Positions 40,963-51,957 of a stretch of 64,000 nt of DNA are shown here, in pieces. The position numbers were made by a program, and so were the translations under genes. A model generated the notes under the pieces. That model ran no database searches and had not been told where the DNA came from. It saw only the letters and a program-made list of their open reading frames with translations. The DNA comes from Epithemia pelagica (taxonomy: Eukaryota > Bacillariophyta > Bacillariophyceae > Surirellales > Surirellaceae), in assembly GCA_946965045.2 (NCBI GenBank), contig OX337228.1:3100001-3164000 (forward strand). Reading direction: 5' to 3'. Every line of letters starts with the position of its first letter. The stretch's first letter is position 1.

Positions 40963-43900
40963 AGGAAACAACACTTACTTAGCAACAAACAACAACTATC
41001 TGCAAGTACTGAATAGCTTAGAAAATTCACCAACGATACATCTACTCAATCAACCAGGAGCGACTGATACCAATCAAGGAACCAGCCCTGAACAAGCAAC
41101 CGATTCCACACAAGCAACCGATTCCATACAAGCAACCGATTCCATACAAGCAACCGAGTCCATACAAGCAACCGATTCCATACAAGTAACCGATCCCACA
41201 CAACCACATAATGACAGACACGCAATTAATTTCACAGAAAGAAGCAACATCACGTCACGTGAGACGACAGCACAACAACCAGATACAGACCAAGCCAGTA
41301 GCACAAGCCAAAATCAACATAACGACTCACAAAACAGCAGCGACTCTACTAACCAAGAAGACGAAGACAACGACAACCTCATAGTGGCAGAAAACTTAGC
41401 AACAAATCCTTTCATCGGGGATGAAATCAAAGATGATGAAAAGGATGAAAATCATTTCAGAATTTACTTTGCTAACGCAAATGGATTCACATTGAGTGAA
41501 AATGGTGGAGATTATGCCGAGTTCTTATTGGAGATGCAAAAACTTCAAGCGGATACCTGGGGAGTAGCGGAAACAAATATTGACTCAACAAAATCTGCAG
41601 TCAAGAACATCATACATGACACCACCAGAAAACACTTTGAATTCTCTAAAACAACAATTGGGAGCAGCAATATACCAGCACGAAAACGGTACTACAAACC
41701 CGGCGGTACCCTTATGGGCTCACAGGGTAGTATCACAGTAAGAATTATTGATCAAGGCAGCGACTCACTTGGCCGTTGGTCATTCCAACTGATGAATTGC
41801 AAGAACAACAAGAAACTCTTGGTGGTAGCAGCGTACCAAGTCTGTAAACAAGCAATCACCTACACTGATAATGACGGAAACACAACAGTCCGATCGTATA
41901 CAGCTTCTGCTCAACAATCAAGCATGCTGCTAGTCCAAGGAAGACGAGAATCACCGCGAGAAGCATTCATAATGGACCTGGGAGAATTCATTCAACGATA
42001 TCAAGACCAACAATGCGAGATCCTTTTGCTAGGAGACTTCAACGAGTCTATGTCAGACTCGGGTGAAGGAATGTCAGCACTCGGATCACAATGCAATCTG
42101 GTAGACGTGATGCAACAACAAATAGGACATTCTGATTTCGGTACTCATGTTACAGGCAGCGAACGAATTGATTTTATTCTGGCAAGCGAAAGAGTTGCAG
42201 ACGCAGTTCGATACGCATGCTACGAGCCCTTTAAATTTCGAGGAAGTGGGGACCACAGAGGCATGATACTTGATCTAGATACGCTTGCACTTTTTGGAAA
42301 CAGAACACAAGCCTTAGCACCAATGCCTTGCCGAGAATTCACCGCGAAGGACCCTATCGCTTCTGACAATATATCGCCGCAAAGCACAGATATCTTCAAG
42401 AACACAACTTTGGAACAAGACTAGAAAGAGCAAAAACTCACTGGACACCACAAGTTCAAGAGCAATTGGATGCCGATTTTCAACGAGCTGGGACTTTTGG
42501 AGCAAAGCAATGCACACGAAAGCCCAGAAATATAGCATTCTCGTCCGAGCTGGCAACGCTACGTCGAAGAAAGAACATATTGCTCAAGACAATATCGTCT
42601 ATCCGGCTAAAAAGGTCATTCAAAGAAGCAATTGCAAGGTACAAGAATCAAGACGAAGAGTTTGAAATACCAACGACCCTGGCCGAATGTCAAGCGCTGT
42701 GTGGACAGATTCAACAACAGATCCGCCAATCAACTAAAGATGCTGTCTTCCATCGTCAGAATGAACAACTTATCCAGTTACGGGACGCAGAGGCAAAAGG
42801 TAACAAGAAAAAGGCCAAACTCATCAAGAATCTCATGGCGGCAGAAAGAACCAAGAATATGTACAAGAAGATTCGCCAATGTTGAGGAGCGGAGAAAGCA
42901 GGAATCACTCGATTGGACGTACCAGCCGACCCTGACGACGTTAACTACAAATCCTGTGTTGATTGGATCAGTATTGACACGCCAGAAGAGATAGAAAGTC
43001 GTCTTCTTCAACGCAACCAAACCCATTTTGGTCAAGCAGATGGTCTCTTTCCAACTCGCCCACCATTTTCTGAATGGATCGATTGGGGAGCGTCGACTCA
43101 TGTAGCAGACCTAATTCTCGAAGGGCAATGGAACACAGAGGAACTCGATTCAGTCTCGCAAGATGTACTCCGCCACATGCAGGCCCGAACAAACCTGGAC
43201 GAAATCAAGGACACAATCACAATCGAAGAGTGGACCGAAAAGATTCAAACATGGCCTGAAAAGACATCGACCTCACCGTCTGGCTTTCACCTGTCTCATA
43301 GCAAGGCACTGGTCAATCCAATCTCCATTGAAGAAGACGATGATGCAACTGCTCAACTGGAACAACAACGACATCAACTTATCGAATGGCAAGTGACAAT
43401 GCTCAATCTAGCTATCAGCCATTGCTACAGCCTATCACGATGGAAACATATCGTCAATGTGATGATATTGAAGGAACCAAACAATCATCGGATTCATCGT
43501 CTAAGAGTTATACACCTGTATGAACAGGATTATAACCTGATCTTAGCAGTGAAATGGAGACAGATGATACGCAACGGTTCTAACAATCAACTTTTACATC
43601 CCCAACAGTTCGGTGGAGTTCCAGGAAAAGACGCTATCCTTCCAACCATGTTGGAAGAGTTCCAATATGAGATTAGCCGCGCGAGCAAACGGCCGCTAGT
43701 CCACCTCGACTACGATGCAACGGCGTGCTACGACAGAATTGTGATGTCGTTTGGCAGCCTAGCATCTCGATCCTATGGCCAGTATCGATCAGTGGTATTT
43801 ATCAATGCTGCAACTCTAGAGGATGCAAAATACTACCTCAAGACGCAACTTGGTGTATCAGAGAAGTTTTACAAACACTGCAAAATTTTCCCAATCTACG

Positions 43901-46687
43901 GTTCCGGACAGGGAGCAGGAAACTCTCCAGGAATATGGTGTGTAATCAGTTCGGTACTTTTTCATGCGTACGATGAAAAGGCTCATGGAGCGACATTTCG
44001 TTCTCCACAAGGAGAGATTGAGGCTCAAGTTTTTATGATAGGATTTGTGGATGACACCAGCGGGAGTACGAACGACTTCAACTTGCCCAAGCGTCAGTCA
44101 CCGGAACATTACATCGTCAAGGCTACCAAGGATGCTCAAAGGTGGAATGACGTTCTACGAGTATCGGGTGGAGCTTTGGAAGATACCAAATGCTCGTATC
44201 ACTTCCTCTACTTCGACTTTACAATTGGTGGGCTACCGTACCTTTGCAATGGCCAGATTGGACCTCGTATCAGCATACAGTTTAACAACAACAATTCACC
44301 GCATCCGCTAAAGCAACTCTCTGCTTATCAAAGCCATAAAACACTTGGTGTAATGAAATCACCGGCTACAACCGACCGAAGTCTCTTCCTTGCTCTAGCC
44401 AAGAAAAACAGTCAACATACCAGTGCCATGGCACGAAGCCCGTTTAATCGAACAGACGCCTGGGCGTATTATCATTCCGTCTACTTACCAAGCATTACCT
44501 ACCCAATGCCATCATCATCCCTCTCTGACAAGCACTGTAAAGCCCTCCAACGACAATTCAAGAAGGCCCTGTTACCAAAATGCGGTTATAACAGGTGCAC
44601 TCCAAATGCAATCGTGTACGGGTCCCCAGATTTCGGAGGAATTGGTTTGCGATCCCTAGCTACCGAACGAGGAATCTCACAAGTCTACATGTTCCTTGCG
44701 TGTCTGCGATCCCAAGGATTGCCATCTGATCTTGCTCACATTACAGTGTCCTGGGGCCAGTGACTAGCCGGTACCAGTGTATCTATTCTCGAAGATGTCA
44801 AAACTCCATTCCCCCACTTAGCTCCCATGATGTGGCTTCCTTCTCTCCGATCCTTTTTAGCAACTGTTGACTGCAGAATTGAACTCGCACAAGATTTCAT
44901 CATTCCTCTACAGCGGGAAAACGAGTCGTTTCTAATGGACCACGCTTTACAATTTACCATGAAACCTTTGGATTTGCAACTATTGAACGCATGCAGATTG
45001 TATCTCGGTGTTACACTGGTTAGCGATATTACCACCTGCAACGGGCAATGCTTATCTTTATCACCTACTCTTGGTCTGCATCTACAACATTCTACTCTAC
45101 GAGGACTAACAGCCTACCAAGATTATCCGAGCACCAAAGCATGGAACTTGTGGCGGAAATTTCTTTCAACCTTAACCACCGGCAATACTAACAGACGACT
45201 CAATAACCCTTTGGGCAAATGGCTAAAAACTGGCTACTCAACGATACGGAAATGGAATTGTTATTTGTGCAAACAGTCATCTCGACTGTTTGTCCTCGAT
45301 GGTGCTAACTACCGAATCTACCATGAAAACTTGTACCGCTGGTTCTCACCGACTGACCAATTTACTCTCATTGTCCCAGCAGCTGCTGTCCCAGTTACGA
45401 CGACACCTGCTCCGTTCAACCAGAGGATTCTTCACAAGTATAGTCACCGTCTGGATCCTGTGCCACAGGAAGTCCCTAACACGTTTACTGCTCATGTGAT
45501 GTCTTTGCCAAAGTGGGAACAAGATCTTCTTTCCGGATTTGTTCTCCGTTGCTCTCCTTCAATTTTGTTCCAACAATTCACAAACGGACTTGTCTTGTGC
45601 AGCGATGGTTCCGCGGCTCTCTTTACCGGGAGCTTCGGTGCTGTATGTGTCTCCCATGAAAACCAACGCCTGTTTGAATTGGCCGGCCCCGCCCCCGGAT
45701 TCAGGACTTCATCGTTTCGGGCAGAAAGCTACGGCTATCTGTCCTTGCTACGTTCCATTTACCACCTATGTCTTTTTCACAATCAGAATCTCCCCAACGA
45801 TCTACACTTTTACACGGATTCATTGAGCATGATCGAAACCGTCAGACAACGTTTGGACTGGCAAGTTGAATACCCTTACTCAACAATGGGACCCGACTGG
45901 GATTTGCAGCAGTCGATAGTTTATACATTACGTCAGTTTCCCTCAATTCCTCCGCTCAGTCATGTCAAGGCACATCAAGATCGTCCACAACTGGCTACCA
46001 GTTGGCACTCTCAAACAACACTACGCCAACCATTATACGTGCATGTGCCCAAACTGTCCGAACATACAAGAAAATCGCTCCCACTTCCTTCGCTGCCCGT
46101 CTAGACGAAACTGGACGGGTCCATTGTTTGATGAGCTCAATGAATTTTGGACTGAGAACTCTTTCGATCCATGTCTTGTCACCATTCTTCGTGAAGCAAT
46201 GCGCCTGTGGCTTGCTGACACTCCTATTGCGCTTCCGACTGTCCCTGCACCATATCAAGCCCTGATTCTCTGCCAAACACTTGTTGGATGGGATCAATTG
46301 TTCTTCGGTCGCTTTGTCAAGGACTGGATTAGTCTCCAAGACAAATTTGTCTCTGCTCATGAATTGAACCCTGTCAAGTTCTCTGGACATCGCTCTATTT
46401 GTGGCAGTATCAAAATTATATGGCAACACGTGCACAACCTCTGGACGCGCCGTAATCTGGATGTTCACGGTCGTAATGCTGCCACTCGTGTAGCTGCTTC
46501 TCTCGACCAAGCCCGTCGCAAAATTGTCGACTTGTATCCTCTGCGATCGTCTGTTCCTTCGGCAGATCGTACCTTCTTTTATGATTCCACTGCAACTCAT
46601 TTTCTCCACGAAACCACCTCCACTCAATTACATACCTGGCTCAACACATGGCGTCCCGTCATTCTTCATTATGCTGGACTAGCTTGA
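40949..46687 (+). pseudogene. LINE ORF2 (endonuclease, reverse transcriptase, RNase H), broken
   Basis: ATG 40949 overlaps the ORF1 end by 14 nt. The N-terminal tail contains a six-unit repeat. APE endonuclease motifs: FANANGF, VAETN, LLGDFNE, IDFIL and GSGDHRGM. The frame shifts near 42400-42415 (one base lost or two gained), then continues FGTRLERAKTHW. TGA stops at 42883-42885 and 44761-44763 interrupt the same frame. RT motifs: LDYDATACYDRI (A), GSGQGAGNSPGIW (B) and GFVDDTS (C, catalytic DD). RNase H: CSDGS, RAESYG, YTDS and HVKAHQD. Right after HVKAHQ the frame changes again near 45965-45980, apparently with loss of ~100 or more residues, into KIVHNWLPVGTL and the CPNC...SHFLRCP tail motif. 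Not functional as it stands. Confidence 0.88.
41092..41205 (+). repeat. 18-bp tandem repeat in the ORF2 N-terminus (about six units)
   Basis: The unit CAAGCAACCGATTCCATA and close variants encode QATDSI-type hexapeptides. The length is a multiple of three, so copy changes keep the frame. Confidence 0.88.
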
Positions 46688-46766
46688 GTTCTTCTCAAGC
46701 TACCCTATTTAGTCCTCGCCTAGTTTTCTAGGCCCGGCGCGTCGGTCGGCGTCACCATGCGTGGTG
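46680..46766 (+). other. LINE 3' UTR with three consecutive hairpins
   Basis: Perfect stems are seen: TAGCTTGAG/CTCAAGCTA with loop TTCTT (46680-46702, overlapping the stop codon), GCCTAG/CTAGGC with loop TTTT (46718-46733), and CACCA/TGGTG with loop TGCG (46753-46766). 3' stem-loops can be the site recognised by the LINE reverse transcriptase; that role is inference. Confidence 0.78.
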
Positions 46767-46796
46767 CGTGCGGCAGCGTTAAAATAGATTTCCAGT

Positions 46797-46812
46797 TTTT
46801 TTTTTTTTTTTT
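46797..46812 (+). repeat. Poly(T) 3' tail of the LINE
   Basis: Sixteen T immediately before the right target duplication, on the coding strand. Most LINE tails are poly(A) or short repeats. Confidence 0.85.
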
Positions 46813-46830
46813 GGGACTTCGACCTTGCCT
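46813..46830. repeat. Right target-site duplication of the LINE, 18 bp
   Basis: Second copy of GGGACTTCGACCTTGCCT, identical to 38940-38957. Confidence 0.92.
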
Positions 46831-47236
46831 TGGATACGAACACGAATATTCAATATTCATTATTCGTATTGCCAGAGGAAGTACGCATTACAACCCAGAT
46901 TTCAGATTACACCTCGGGATAAGCGTTTGGTCTCCCCTTCTACCTTCTACCGGTAGAGTAGCTTCTTTAAAACGAACGACGATGTTCTCCGTTCTCCGAG
47001 TGGATCTTTACTCGTAACTCGTAACTCGTACAGAGTACGGTAGACCGTAGACTGTTCTGTTGTTTCGCTCAAACCTGATTTTCTATTTTCCTAGGTAGTA
47101 CTCCTAGTTCCTCTAGGTTATCCATAATCCTATCATGCCCGAATCTCAAAGAAATCTGCTCTAGGAGTAGATGACAATGGATCACGCAAGTATCACTAGC
47201 TCCAGGAAAATCAATCGGAGACTTTACCATCACAAT
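46831..47236. other. Intergenic region with ACTCGTA and CTCCTAG motifs
   Basis: No gene recognised. It contains three tandem ACTCGTA units (near 47011-47031) and TAGTACTCCTAG / CTCTAGGAGTAG sequence (47097-47170) related to motifs at 18031, 36451 and 60456. Confidence 0.55.
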
Positions 47237-48034
47237 TTAGTCGGAGAAGGGTATGCCCGCTTGAGCTAAACGCTCCTCATACGATTTTTGTTTTGGCGGA
47301 GTTTCGACCTCCGATTCACTTGTCTTGCTACTGGTCTCGTCAGAACCTTCTTCAGCATCGCCTTCTTCTTCCAATGCTTCAACAACCTTCACTTCGGGGA
47401 TGTAGTGCATGAGCATATTTTCCACGCCTTGTTTTAATGTCACGGACGACGACGGACAGCCCACACAACTTCCTGCTAATTGCACCGTCACGACACCAGT
47501 TTCTTCGGCAAAACTGACATATCGAATATCTCCACCATCTTCTTGCACAGCCGGGCGGATCCGCGCTTCAATCAGTTCTTTGATCATGGCCACGACTTCG
47601 TCGTCGTCATCCAAAATCGTTGTATCCGTTATTTCAGGTTGTTCCAGAAGCGCTGGTTTTCCTCCATCAGCCCAGTTCATAATCACCTCATACAACTCAG
47701 GGTTTAGAACCTTCCACTTGTGTTCGGCATACTTGGTAACAGTGACGAAGTCATTGCCCAAATAGACGGCCTTAACACCGTCCACTTGCAAAATAGCTTT
47801 CGCCAAGGGACTCCGACTGATTTCAAGTGCAGGAGCATTCTTTGTCACGTAGTACCCATTTCCGTCCTCTGATTGCAAGACTGGTAAACCAGTCGGTACA
47901 AACTTTAAACTCTCTGGATTGGGAGTCTCAGCCGTTTGAATGAATACTGAGCGGAGTTGTTGCAGCCAGGGATCTCGTGCTCTTGATCCAATCGGACGGC
48001 TCCGAAGCAATGAACGTGTATAGGAAGATATCAT
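47237..48034 (-). CDS. NFU1: Mitochondrial NFU1-type Fe-S cluster scaffold, 265 aa
   Basis: The N-terminus [20 protein letters not shown] is basic and Arg/Ser-rich, a mitochondrial presequence. The Nfu N-terminal domain follows: [19 protein letters not shown] to [15 protein letters not shown] (about 30-120). The NifU C-terminal domain (about 150-225) carries [15 protein letters not shown] and the Cys-x2-Cys site C190/C193 in [11 protein letters not shown], which holds a [4Fe-4S] cluster between two subunits. A Glu/Ser-rich C-terminal extension ends [14 protein letters not shown]1 delivers clusters to lipoate synthase and respiratory enzymes in the matrix. Starts at ATG 48034. Confidence 0.95.
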   Translation of the reverse strand: MISSYTRSLLRSRPIGSRARDPWLQQLRSVFIQTAETPNPESLKFVPTGLPVLQSEDGNGYYVTKNAPALEISRSPLAKAILQVDGVKAVYLGNDFVTVTKYAEHKWKVLNPELYEVIMNWADGGKPALLEQPEITDTTILDDDDEVVAMIKELIEARIRPAVQEDGGDIRYVSFAEETGVVTVQLAGSCVGCPSSSVTLKQGVENMLMHYIPEVKVVEALEEEGDAEEGSDETSSKTSESEVETPPKQKSYEERLAQAGIPFSD

Positions 48035-48542
48035 GGGAAAAATAATTGCAGAAAAGTTCGAGAGAAAGAGGAATGAAATAGAGTCTATCTCTTGTTTCGT
48101 TTCGTTCCAAATGATATTCCCTGCAACTGTTGTTTGTACTTTGTGGTTCCGTCGATTTGTGATGAAATGGTGACGTCATCGGGATCGGGCGCAGGGAAAA
48201 GTTCATTTTGGGGAGGTAGCATACATAGCCCTCAACCAACTGGAGAAATGGCTATGGTAAATGGTAATCCTATTCGAATAGAAGTCTTTCTTCTACGGAT
48301 ACGAGCACTATAAAGGAGTCAGATTCTTCTAGGAAAGATCCATAATGTCATCTCCCCCCTATGTTCTGCTGCTGCGAATGTGAGGACCAACTATACCAAA
48401 CGCGGAATTATCTCTACTTCTTTATCAACAGAGGCTACGGAAATGGAAGGAGTTCCAAACTCCTCCAAACCGACGGTACAGTATTGATCGCCTCAATGCA
48501 TTGGAAAGCCTCTGATGTGGCGCAGACCCATCACACATGACT
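48035..48542. other. Intergenic region upstream of NFU1
   Basis: 508 bp between two minus-strand genes. It should hold the NFU1 promoter and the 3' end of the next gene. Overlapping short frames have no recognisable motif. Confidence 0.55.
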
Positions 48543-49028
48543 TTAGGATTTGAATGGTCCCACATGTTCCTCCACGTCTTTTTCGAAGCTCTCCAAGCGT
48601 TCTTTTTCTCTGTGCTCCTTTTCCTGAATCTTCTTGTAGCACTCGTGGAACTGAGCACTGCTGTCAATGTAGGTATGCACGTGCTCCAATAAAAGCTTGG
48701 TGGCGCTCTCCATTTGTTCCGCAGCAGACTGCATGTCCGAGATGACCTGTTCCTTGAGCTCTTCTTTCCAAGCAGCAGTATCTTCAATGGTAGTTGTGCG
48801 GGTAGGCTGCGGTTGCGATCCCTCTTCTTTTGCTAGCTCTGAGCATCCTTCGCCTTCCAGGAATTCTGCCTCCACCATCGACGTGTCCACAATATTGTCG
48901 GGACCATGGTCCGTCACAGCCGTGGTCACATCATTCTCACTTTGACAAGGTGGGAAGGGTGTCATGTCCGATGAAACTGGGTCTTCCACGGGACCATCAC
49001 TCTCATTCATTGTATTCTCTGAATCCAT
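48543..49028 (-). CDS. Small acidic coiled-coil protein of unknown function, 161 aa
   Basis: ATG 49028 (MDSENTMNESDGP). Residues 1-80 are acidic and probably disordered. Residues about 88-155 form one long helix with heptad character (WKEELKEQVISDMQSAAEQM, then YKKIQEKEHREKERLESF). No known domain is recognised. It is divergent from the CAP-H2 gene across 291 bp, so co-expression with a chromosome gene is possible but unproven. Confidence 0.65.
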   Translation of the reverse strand: MDSENTMNESDGPVEDPVSSDMTPFPPCQSENDVTTAVTDHGPDNIVDTSMVEAEFLEGEGCSELAKEEGSQPQPTRTTTIEDTAAWKEELKEQVISDMQSAAEQMESATKLLLEHVHTYIDSSAQFHECYKKIQEKEHREKERLESFEKDVEEHVGPFKS

Positions 49029-49319
49029 GTTTGCAAAAGGCTATAAGACCTGAGAGGCAACAGAAAACATGAATCTCAATCTCAAGGATACCGTCGCTTT
49101 GACTTGTGTCGGAACGAAATTTGCTGCCCATCTGGATCTGGATGGAATTTGAGATTCGGGAGGAATTGTACTCGCACGCGCTCCAATCCGAGCTTTCGGG
49201 CGCAGGAATGCATGCGTGACCCGAGGCCATTGTGTACCTCTGTCTTCACGCAAGGTGGATCTGTCAGCGCGGCAGTCCCTCTTTCCCGCTCTCGAGAATA
49301 GTTACCGAGTTTCTTCACC
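49029..49319. promoter_or_regulatory. Divergent promoter region, coiled-coil gene / CAP-H2
   Basis: 291 bp between head-to-head start codons. No defined motif recognised. Confidence 0.45.
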
Positions 49320-51838
49320 ATGGCGTCAACTCATCGGTTACAATCGACCATGACTCGGAACGAAAGAGACCAAGCGCCCGAGGGACCTCCCGAGAACGAT
49401 ACTGTCGAATCGATCTTGGTGGCCTTAAAGCCCGTTCAAGATATAGTGCGCAACTGGGACATTGACCTTAGTGCATGGTAAATAGTCAGTTGTCGCGGCC
49501 GATCACAGTTGCTTCAATCATCGCGGCCTAATTGTAATTCGTTGTGCCTTGAATTCCATGTTAGTTTGCAGGGATATTTGAAAGACCTAGTTGAATACAA
49601 TGTGATTGATGCCGACCGAGATCTCCTTGATGCTGCTGTCTCTGACGTCGAGGGTGTGGTCAACTTTTCCAGAGCTGCCTTGGTGGTACAGAACTCGACA
49701 AAGGTTTACGGTCGAAAAGTTGAACACTTATATGGCCTTGTTCTAAGTTCTTTGAAAACTTTCACTTTGTCTCGTAACGACCGAACCAGAAGCAGTTTGG
49801 ATAGCAATGAGAAAGGGGTCCAAGCGGCAGACCTGAAATTTAGGGAATTTGATCTCTCTCACAACTATTTGGCCAGGGAGCAAGTGTTTCCCTTCGCCAC
49901 CAATGTTAATATGCAATCTGCTCAACGCTGTCGTAGGGATAGCATGGGATCTCGTTTTTCTTTTGCAAGTGGACGAACCTATGAAAGCTTCAGGACATCT
50001 TTTTCAAACGACCAGTCCATGCGCCAGTCGTCGATACTCAATATCAGCGACATTTCACTGATTTCTGCTGGAACCGGCGTCGGAGATGAAAGCCAGTATG
50101 GACAAGGGGAGGAAGACGGAGATGCGAAGAAAACACATAAAAAACGAAGGAACCAATTGACCCAATTGCTTCAGAGTGCCTTGAGCCACTTGGTAGTTAT
50201 GAGAAATGTCTGTGAAGTCGACAGCGGATCAGGATTTGCAATGCCGGGTGATACAACAGGTCTAACCGAGTCGGAGACTAGAAATGTTATGGCGTGCACT
50301 CGGCTGAGTCTTGACACCATGGTCCTACCCGATTCAGAGTCCCTGGATTCACCCCATTTCGAGTTCGGTGTTGTTCCCGACATCCAGACCGTCATTTTCC
50401 CCCAGTGGAATGACAACAACGCGGATATGCTTGAAAAAGATGATGAGCACGCAAGACCCTCTTCATTGGATAACAGTGAAAATGACCCGCGGGAGCTCTG
50501 GATGGGGGGTTCAAATGATACGATGATGGAACAAGAGGACCTCCTTTCTCCTCGGGACGATGACTATGACTACGACTTTCCAGGCGACGAAGGTAGTCCA
50601 GGTTTTGTCGCGGCAGATATTAGTCCAATACCAGCAGAGAATATGGGAGACAACAGTCCCATGAAAACAGATATTCTCACGGATCGTACCAGTCCTCCTC
50701 TTGCTTCCTCATCGTCACATGGCGCTACCTTTGTCCCTCGCGAACCTGACCCTTGGATGCTTCATGATCCTCACGAATCGATGCTGACTTCATCGTCTTC
50801 CCGACCAATTCGCCTTGGAAAGACAGTGAAAGTTCCAAAATCGTTGCGAGGACAGGCTGTACCAGAAGCCACTGAATGTGAGCCACAGGAACATCCGTGG
50901 CGTTCTATTGCTGCGGAAACTTTTCGTCATTTGACAGACCCTGAAACGCATGCAGAGCCCGGGTTTTCCTGGACAGGCCATGTATACGGTTCCGAGTTTT
51001 CCGAAATTATTCGACGTGGCCAAGCACATCGAACGAGGGAAACTCGACAAAGGATTCGGACGGATCACGCTCTCCAACCCAATCACGATGAAAGGATGCT
51101 ACATCCAATACAGGCCCAAGACGATGAGAACGGCGACCGTGATGGCAATTTGGGAGACTTTGGTGATGATGGAGATGGCGACTATGACGATTGGGATACT
51201 GGGGAAAGAGGGCCTGTCGAGACCAATATGGGCGTGGCATCCTTGGACGAACTTTATGGTCATAACTACGACGATGAAGAAACAGGTGCGTATAATAGTC
51301 CTAGCGTGTGGTGATTGGACATGATGCGGTTCACAATATTACAAACGACTAACTTGGATGTCTGATCACCCTAGATGCATACGCAGGGGCAAAGACCTTT
51401 GAAGAACTCTGCCGTGCCCATGTAACCGAGCTTGTTCGTGGCGCCGAGAAGTACAAATCCTCGAACCAATTGGCCAGACGCACGGACCGGTGGCAGGAAC
51501 AATTGTCTCCTATATTGAGTGAAGAAGCGAAACGACCATCCTTTGACATTCAGCGCTACAGTGAAGCCTTTCTGGAACAAATGGTATCACAGGAATCAAA
51601 AAGGGACCGCGACAGAACGGACGATACCGACAAGCAGCGTTTGGTATCATTCCAGCAGATTGCACAGGGACGGGATCGTTTTGAAATCTGTCGCTTGTTC
51701 ATGACCTCGTTGACCCTATGCAACTCACGTAACATCGACCTGATTCCAAATGACAACGAGAGTGGGGAAGGAATGGATCTGGAAATAAGGCTCCTATCAT
51801 CCATTGTCCGCCCTCCAACGGAAACCTATAAGATATGA
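49320..51838 (+). CDS. NCAPH2: Condensin II subunit CAP-H2 (kleisin beta), 780 aa, three exons
   Basis: Exons 49320-49477, 49565-51285 and 51375-51838; introns are 87 and 89 bp, GT-AG. The joins read DIDLSACLQGYLKDL and EETDAYAGAKTFEELC. The N-terminal kleisin helix region shows VVNFSRAALVVQNSTKVYGRKVEHLYGLVL, the family signature that binds SMC2. The middle is long, acidic and Ser-rich. The C-terminal winged-helix region shows TFEELCRAHV, RRTDRWQEQLSPIL and GRDRFEICRLFMTSLTLCN, which binds SMC4 in kleisins. Condensin II compacts chromosomes in the nucleus. The length is near that of other CAP-H2 proteins. Confidence 0.93.
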
Positions 51839-51957
51839 CGTCCAAGGGGGAGACTAGAAATAGTGGGCTAAGAAATGTGAAAATAGCATTAGCTGCAATG
51901 TATAAATAAAAAGTGTCCTGTGTCAAGATATGTGATATGTGTTTTTCTTGTATACAT

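Larger units (their letters stand above)
38958..46812 (+). mobile_element. Non-LTR retrotransposon (LINE), 7.9 kb, full length but broken
   Basis: Flanked by a perfect 18-bp duplication. Order: 121-bp 5' UTR, ORF1 (39079-40962), ORF2 (40949-46687) with APE-type endonuclease, reverse transcriptase (GFVDDTS), RNase H and a C-terminal CPNC/H region, then a 3' UTR with three hairpins and 16 T. The ORFs carry three in-frame TGA codons and two frame breaks. The APE plus RNase H architecture places it among the APE-type (L1/I/Tad-related) clades; the exact clade cannot be fixed here. An intact TSD together with broken ORFs suggests a fairly young but dead copy. Confidence 0.92.
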
